From: Pollutimonas harenae
Lineage (GTDB): Bacteria; Pseudomonadota; Gammaproteobacteria; Burkholderiales; Burkholderiaceae_B
Direction of reading: 5' to 3'
DNA: 64,000 nucleotides
Assembly (NCBI RefSeq): GCF_004153685.1
Contig: NZ_SDQD01000002.1
Span: forward strand, 1-64,000
The position numbers were made by a program, and so were the translations under genes. The notes beneath the pieces are model-generated. The model ran no database searches and had not been told where the DNA came from. It saw only the letters and a program-made list of their open reading frames with translations. This document shows, one piece after another, positions 60,354 to 64,000 of the stretch (position 1 is the first letter of the stretch; each line of letters starts with the position of its first letter).

Positions 60354-60797
60354 ATGACTCAGAGCACGCTTGCTGTCCCAGTACGTCACCGTAGCAAGAC
60401 GGCCGCCGCCTGGCTGGCCTTCCTGCTGGGTGTTTTTGGTGTGCATGCCTGGTATGTGGGGCGCACCTGGGCCTGGTTGTGGACTTCCTTTACCGTGCTT
60501 ATGCTGGTGTTGGTGCAGTTTTACCCGGTGTGGTGGGATAACCCGCCATTTCTGGTGCTTATCGTACCCTGTGGCGCCGGGTTTATCGAGGCCTTGATCT
60601 TTGCCTTAAAGCCGGACGAGTGGTTCGATAAAAAATACAACACCGGTTCGGGCCGCACAACGCGCACCGGATGGGGGCCTGTCATTGCAGCTATTGCCAC
60701 TACATTTGTGGGCGGTACGGTACTGATGTTCGGCCTGGCGCTGATCGTCATGCATGTTTATACCGCCATGGGCTGGCTGGATGGTTACGTGTATTGA
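60354..60797 (+). CDS. TM2-domain membrane protein
   Basis: A 147-residue protein with three or four membrane segments. The N-terminal Leu-Leu-Gly-Val-Phe-Gly-Val-His-Ala-Trp-Tyr-Val-Gly is the TM2 motif (a pair of helices with a short turn). The function of such proteins is not known. The ATG at 60354 is preferred over an upstream one-frame start. It is followed by a promoter for the next unit. Confidence 0.8.
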   Translation: MTQSTLAVPVRHRSKTAAAWLAFLLGVFGVHAWYVGRTWAWLWTSFTVLMLVLVQFYPVWWDNPPFLVLIVPCGAGFIEALIFALKPDEWFDKKYNTGSGRTTRTGWGPVIAAIATTFVGGTVLMFGLALIVMHVYTAMGWLDGYVY

Positions 60798-60840
60798 CCA
60801 TCCCCCTGTTTTCAAACGAAATATACAAACGAGATAAGGG

Positions 60841-60869
60841 TTGTCCCTAGCTCGCTCTGAGGCTACAAT
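60841..60869 (+). promoter_or_regulatory. strong sigma-70-type promoter
   Basis: TTGTCC at 60841-60846 and TACAAT at 60864-60869 are separated by exactly 17 bases. The start of transcription would be near 60876, leaving an untranslated leader of about 280 bases before the gene at 61155, inside which the small ORF and hairpin lie. Confidence 0.72.
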
Positions 60870-60899
60870 GAAAGCTGTCAATTTTACAGGAGCCTCGTG

Positions 60900-60968
60900 G
60901 TGAATCCCGACCCCGGCGACAGTAACAGTCGATCTTGCATCGGCTATTTCTTCACCAGGTGCGTCTAA
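60900..60968 (+). CDS. candidate leader peptide (22 residues) starting Met-Asn-Pro-Asp-Pro
   Basis: An AGGAG ribosome-binding site at 60888-60892 precedes a GTG start (60900; another GTG is at 60897) and 22 codons ending TAA. The N-terminus Met-Asn-Pro-Asp-Pro-Gly-Asp resembles the Mg2+-sensing MgtL leader of enterobacteria (Met-Glu-Pro-Asp-Pro), whose acidic-proline codons destabilise the ribosome when Mg2+ is low. The next gene encodes a protein resembling an MgtC domain. The resemblance is short and the role is inference. Confidence 0.5.
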   Translation: MNPDPGDSNSRSCIGYFFTRCV

Positions 60969-60998
60969 GCTAGCAAGCTCACCCAAGCTCCGCTTAAG

Positions 60999-61026
60999 CC
61001 ACGCCCTGGTTCTTCCAAGGGCGTGG
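60999..61026 (+). promoter_or_regulatory. hairpin in the leader between the small ORF and the MgtC-like gene
   Basis: A 9-base-pair perfect stem CCACGCCCT / AGGGCGTGG with a 10-base loop begins 31 bases after the small ORF's stop. The sequence after it is not a T run, so it is not a normal intrinsic terminator. An alternative pairing TAAGC (60966-60970) with GCTTA (60992-60996) starts at the stop codon, so ribosome position could alter the fold. Confidence 0.5.
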
Positions 61027-61154
61027 TAGTTTGTGAAATACTGACTCCATACAAACTCCCGCCATATTTAATGTAATGCGCAAACCGACTGTCGCAAGAC
61101 ACAGAGGTTTCCGGCGTCGCGCCAAGGGCGTGCGCATGCAGCAATGGGAGTTTT

Positions 61155-61490
61155 ATGCGTCTTTTCAACTTGTTCTTGCGCCGCGCTGGCGTCCAGTCCG
61201 TACCCGTTCGCGTTCCCAGCTCCACTTCGCGGCTTACGGTAGTTTGCCCAAAAAATCAGCTTGCCGATGTGCGCAAGCAAATCTACTTGGGCTTCGAGGG
61301 TTCTGGTTTGCGTGTGGCAACCCTTATGGTTGACCACGCACTTACCCACGACATGGCCCGTACTTGTGTCACGGTTCATTGTCCGCCCGAACTTCGTCCT
61401 GTACTTATGTCGCAGGCCCGCCAGCTTAGCCAGTTTCCGGGCGTGCACAAGGTACAGTGGGGCGATCGGCGCCATATTGCTTTAAACTAG
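61155..61490 (+). CDS. small protein resembling the C-terminal ACT-like domain of MgtC
   Basis: A 111-residue soluble protein with a GGGAG ribosome-binding site 4 bases before the ATG. After about 25 basic residues it has a beta-alpha-beta pattern (Arg-Leu-Thr-Val-Val-Cys-Pro-Lys, then Val-His-Cys-Pro-Pro-Glu) ending Leu-Ser-Gln-Phe-Pro-Gly-Val-His-Lys-Val-Gln-Trp. The last segment resembles the end of MgtC (Leu-Ser-Leu-Glu-Pro-Gly-Val-X2-Val-X-Trp). The membrane domain of MgtC is absent. A distant or chance match is possible. Confidence 0.55.
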   Translation: MRLFNLFLRRAGVQSVPVRVPSSTSRLTVVCPKNQLADVRKQIYLGFEGSGLRVATLMVDHALTHDMARTCVTVHCPPELRPVLMSQARQLSQFPGVHKVQWGDRRHIALN

Positions 61491-61520
61491 CCAGGTTCGC
61501 GCTTACAGAATTTTTTGTTC

Positions 61521-62384
61521 ATGATAGTCCTTGATTGGCTGACGCCCTGGGAGTTTTCTCCTACATTGCTACTGATGTTTTTTGCGGGCGGTTGGCTTTT
61601 CCTCCGAGGCTGCCGCGTACATCGCGTCAGCTTTGCACGCCAGCTTTTCTTCTGGATCGGCGTAGCGTTTTTATATCTGTCGCTGCATACGCGTATCGAC
61701 TATTACGCCGAGCGCATGTTTTTTATTCACCGTCTGCAGCATCTGGTTCTGCACCACTTGGGGCCCTTGCTGATCATGGGCGCCTACCCGGGCCAGGTAT
61801 TGCGTGCTGGCTTGCCCATGCGGTGGCGGCTGCGTTTGCGCGATTTTCGTATCAGTACTCCTGGCAGAGTTCTGGAAGCCATCCTGACCAATAAAATCCT
61901 GGTACCCGTCCTGTTCGTTGTACTGGTGCTTGGTTTCCTGATCCCCTCGGTGCAGTTCTACTCCATGCTTGACTGGCGCTTGTACCGATTCATGAATTGG
62001 TCGGTGGTGATCAGTGGTTTCCTGTACTGGAATCTTATTCTGGATCGCCGTCCCAGCCCACCTGCCGTGATGTCGCCCGGGGGGCGAATTATTTCTCCGG
62101 TGCTGACCATGGTGCCGCAAATGGTGGCTGGTGCGGTCATTACATTCACTGAGTACGACTTATATCCCATCTTCGATTTATGCGGTCGGGCGATCCCGGG
62201 TATGACGGCCCTGACCGATCAGGCCATCGGTGGGCTTACCATGTGGGTGCTGGCTGGCTTTGTCGAGGTGTTTGGTCTACTGTTTGCGTTGGCCACTCTC
62301 ATGCGCTTGTCTGCCAAAAACCGATTGCCCAATAAACGAGATATCGAGCGACGCAAGCAGGCGGTGGTTGCTACCGCCTCCTGA
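61521..62384 (+). CDS. CtaG-like cytochrome c oxidase assembly membrane protein
   Basis: A 287-residue membrane protein with about seven segments. The pattern His-Thr-Arg-Ile-Asp-Tyr-Tyr-Ala and His-Arg-Leu-Gln-His-Leu-Val-Leu-His-His-Leu-Gly-Pro near residues 60-85, with its clustered histidines, matches the caa3_CtaG family, which assists copper delivery to haem-copper oxidases. Start at the ATG at 61521, since the upstream TTG has no better site. No oxidase genes are adjacent in the window. Confidence 0.82.
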   Translation: MIVLDWLTPWEFSPTLLLMFFAGGWLFLRGCRVHRVSFARQLFFWIGVAFLYLSLHTRIDYYAERMFFIHRLQHLVLHHLGPLLIMGAYPGQVLRAGLPMRWRLRLRDFRISTPGRVLEAILTNKILVPVLFVVLVLGFLIPSVQFYSMLDWRLYRFMNWSVVISGFLYWNLILDRRPSPPAVMSPGGRIISPVLTMVPQMVAGAVITFTEYDLYPIFDLCGRAIPGMTALTDQAIGGLTMWVLAGFVEVFGLLFALATLMRLSAKNRLPNKRDIERRKQAVVATAS

Positions 62385-62403
62385 TCTTCGCTTATTCGGA
62401 CTG

Positions 62404-63909
62404 ATGACTGCCACTCAAACTGCTTTCCGATTTCAGTTTCGCTCCCGCCTCCTATGTGCTGGGCTTATCACGCTAATGTGCTGGGGTGGACCGGCGTCCA
62501 GCCAGCCCGTAGGTATTCCCAGCATGGGTTCGGCATCTGCGGCCGAGCTTTCGCCTTCTCTTGAGCGTACGCTGGGTGACGCGATCATGGAGCAGGGGCG
62601 CCGAGACCCCACTTATATTGCCGATCCTGATGTCAGCCAGTATCTGACCGATCTGGGCCGGCGCCTGGCGGGTTTTGCACCTGGTGGAGCCAATCAGCGC
62701 ATTACCATCTTTGGTGTGCGCGACCCGCAAATCAACGCTTTTGCCTTGCCTGGCGGCTATATAGGCGTCAATAGCGGTTTGCTGGTGTCAGCCCAGAATG
62801 AATCCGAATTGGCATCGGTGGTTGCTCATGAAATCGGACACGTTGTTCAGCGTCATATTGCGCGCGGCATGACGCAGAGGTCACAGAGCGGCAATGTAGT
62901 CATTGCCGCCCTGGCGGCGGCGTTGCTCGCAGCGCTGTCAGGTAGCGGTGATCTGGCGATGGGTGTGGCTGCTTTTGGCCAGGCGGCTGCCGTCGACCAG
63001 CAACTCGGTTTTTCCCGTCAGGCTGAACAAGAGGCAGATCGTGCCGGATTCGAAATGATGCGGAAAGCCGGCTTTGACCCGCGCGGCATGGTTCGTATGT
63101 TTGAGCGGCTGGGCAATGCTTCCCGGCTCAACGAGGGTTCTGGCGGTGGCTATACCAGCACTCACCCGCTCTCTATTCAGCGTATGTCCGATATTCAAAA
63201 CCGCGTCGCCCGACTGCCGGCAACAGCGGTCCGCAGTTCTGACGCGTTCTGGTATATAAGGGCCAAGCTGAGCGTGCTGCAGGCGCGCAGTAGCACGCCT
63301 TTACGCAATGCGTTGGAAAAGCTCCGCCTAGATGCCAAGAATAAAACAGGCGTTGAGCAGTCGGCTGCCTGGTATGGCCTGGCATATGCCGCCTGGCAAA
63401 AGAAAGATTTGGCCGGTGCTCAACAGGCCTTGTCACGAGCGCAGCAACAAGGAAGAAATAGTCCTGAAATAGCTGGTCTGGCAGTGGCCCTGGCTTTGGA
63501 TCAGGGCGATCAGACACAGGCTTTGTCCTTGTCGCAATCAGCCTGGGCGCGCTGGCCTGACAGCCAGGTAGTGGCTCTCGCACGGATCGAAGCCTTACAG
63601 AAAACCGGCCAGGATGCACAAGCTGTCGAACTGCTTGCCCAACTCACCCGGAAATGGCCTGATGTGCCGCGCATGCATCAATTACAGGCGCAAAGCTATG
63701 AGCGCTTGGATCGGCATGTCGAAGCGCGGCGTGCCATGGCCAACTACTACGAGCTGACCGGGGCTCTGCCTTCGGCAGTAGCGCAGCTCGAGCAAGCCCG
63801 CAGCATGTCAAAAGATTTTTATGTGCAGTCCGAGCTGGATGTTCAGATACGCACGCTGAAAGACCGGTTGCAATCAGACCGGCAACTGCTCGAGCGTTTC
63901 AAGTCCTAA
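62404..63909 (+). CDS. bepA: M48-family metalloprotease with TPR region (BepA-like)
   Basis: A 501-residue periplasmic protease/chaperone. A signal peptide is visible at about 1-33 (hydrophobic core before Ala-Ser-Ser-Gln). The zinc motif is His142-Glu143-X2-His146 with third ligand Glu210 in Glu-Gln-Glu-Ala-Asp. Residues about 320-500 hold tetratricopeptide-like helices. BepA-type proteins degrade or help fold stalled outer-membrane proteins such as LptD. ATG at 62404; the frame is longer upstream but overlaps the CtaG-like gene. Confidence 0.92.
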   Translation: MTATQTAFRFQFRSRLLCAGLITLMCWGGPASSQPVGIPSMGSASAAELSPSLERTLGDAIMEQGRRDPTYIADPDVSQYLTDLGRRLAGFAPGGANQRITIFGVRDPQINAFALPGGYIGVNSGLLVSAQNESELASVVAHEIGHVVQRHIARGMTQRSQSGNVVIAALAAALLAALSGSGDLAMGVAAFGQAAAVDQQLGFSRQAEQEADRAGFEMMRKAGFDPRGMVRMFERLGNASRLNEGSGGGYTSTHPLSIQRMSDIQNRVARLPATAVRSSDAFWYIRAKLSVLQARSSTPLRNALEKLRLDAKNKTGVEQSAAWYGLAYAAWQKKDLAGAQQALSRAQQQGRNSPEIAGLAVALALDQGDQTQALSLSQSAWARWPDSQVVALARIEALQKTGQDAQAVELLAQLTRKWPDVPRMHQLQAQSYERLDRHVEARRAMANYYELTGALPSAVAQLEQARSMSKDFYVQSELDVQIRTLKDRLQSDRQLLERFKS

Positions 63910-63949
63910 GGCTGCACTGCATGGTTGCCAGTGCTTATCGAGCAGGTGG

Positions 63950-64000
63950 CTACGTACCGTTGTCGAAAAAACGTGCGAGTCGGGCAGGCAGCCAGCCTAT
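63950..64000 (-). CDS. possible C-terminal end of a gene continuing beyond the window
   Basis: On the minus strand a frame open from the window edge ends with a stop at 63950-63952; its last residues read Gly-Trp-Leu-Pro-Ala-Arg-Leu-Ala-Arg-Phe-Phe-Asp. Only 16 codons are visible, so this may be coding or chance. No product can be named. Confidence 0.25.
   Translation of the reverse strand: MGWLPARLARFFDNGT

Noticed and set aside
1-64000. CRISPR arrays, tRNA or rRNA genes, insertion sequences and prophage genes
   Set aside because: No regularly spaced repeats, no tRNA-like T-loop and acceptor pattern, no transposase or integrase translation found.

Overview
This window is ordinary chromosomal DNA of a betaproteobacterium, most likely Burkholderiales, family Alcaligenaceae (the Bordetella / Pusillimonas / Castellaniella type). 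That placement is inferred from gene content and order: a tkt-gap-pgk-fba-purC-purE-purK run, a dusB-fis-purH-ruvC-ruvA block, a minCDE operon, a tandem double-length UvrA, and moderately high GC. I see no phage, insertion sequence, CRISPR array, rRNA or tRNA. Nearly all the DNA is coding, and the only gene-poor stretch over 300 bases (about 60798-61154) holds a promoter, a small leader ORF and a hairpin.

Region by region. 1-3218: the end of a malic enzyme, a patatin-like phospholipase and a barstar-like protein, apparently one transcript. 3239-13980: rsmE on the minus strand, then central carbon metabolism (tkt, gap, pgk, a Mog-type gene, fba), a terminator, the purine genes purC, purE and purK, and a Sua5/TsaC enzyme overlapping purK. 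13975-19462: a hydrolase, a MaoC-like protein, glutaryl-CoA dehydrogenase and an acetolactate-synthase-like TPP enzyme transcribed away from a LysR regulator, with clear inverted repeats between them. 19459-27080: small-molecule enzymes, including gamma-glutamyltransferase, purU, an L-2-hydroxyglutarate-oxidase-like flavoprotein, a flavin reductase, pdxH, a ChaC-like protein, tcdA and a glyoxalase-like protein. 27134-34668: pabC, pabB and a 1911-residue UvrA with four ABC ATPase modules. 34716-41346: a 42-residue basic protein with its own promoter and terminator, a glycosyltransferase, an acidic protein, ettA, an isochorismatase-like hydrolase, a glycine-zipper lipoprotein and minCDE.

41390-53879: glnS, a bd-oxidase-like pair, a two-component system, a CLC chloride transporter with CBS domains, an outer-membrane barrel resembling a piece of a fimbrial usher, recQ and ruvB. 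54019-64000: a PLP-dependent dehydratase lying between ruvA and ruvB, ruvA, ruvC, purH, fis, dusB, a ubiH-like monooxygenase, a TM2 protein, a candidate Mg2+-type leader peptide ahead of a small protein resembling the C-terminal domain of MgtC, a CtaG-like membrane protein and a BepA-type M48 metalloprotease.

The most unusual points are: (1) a CydA-like subunit in which, by my eye alignment to E. coli CydA, every haem-ligand position is replaced, while its CydB partner looks normal; (2) a strong promoter followed by a 22-codon ORF beginning Met-Asn-Pro-Asp-Pro, reminiscent of the enterobacterial MgtL leader, upstream of the MgtC-like domain; (3) the four-ATPase UvrA divergent from a conserved-looking small basic protein; (4) the stand-alone usher-like barrel; (5) the operator-like repeats in the TPP enzyme / LysR gap.
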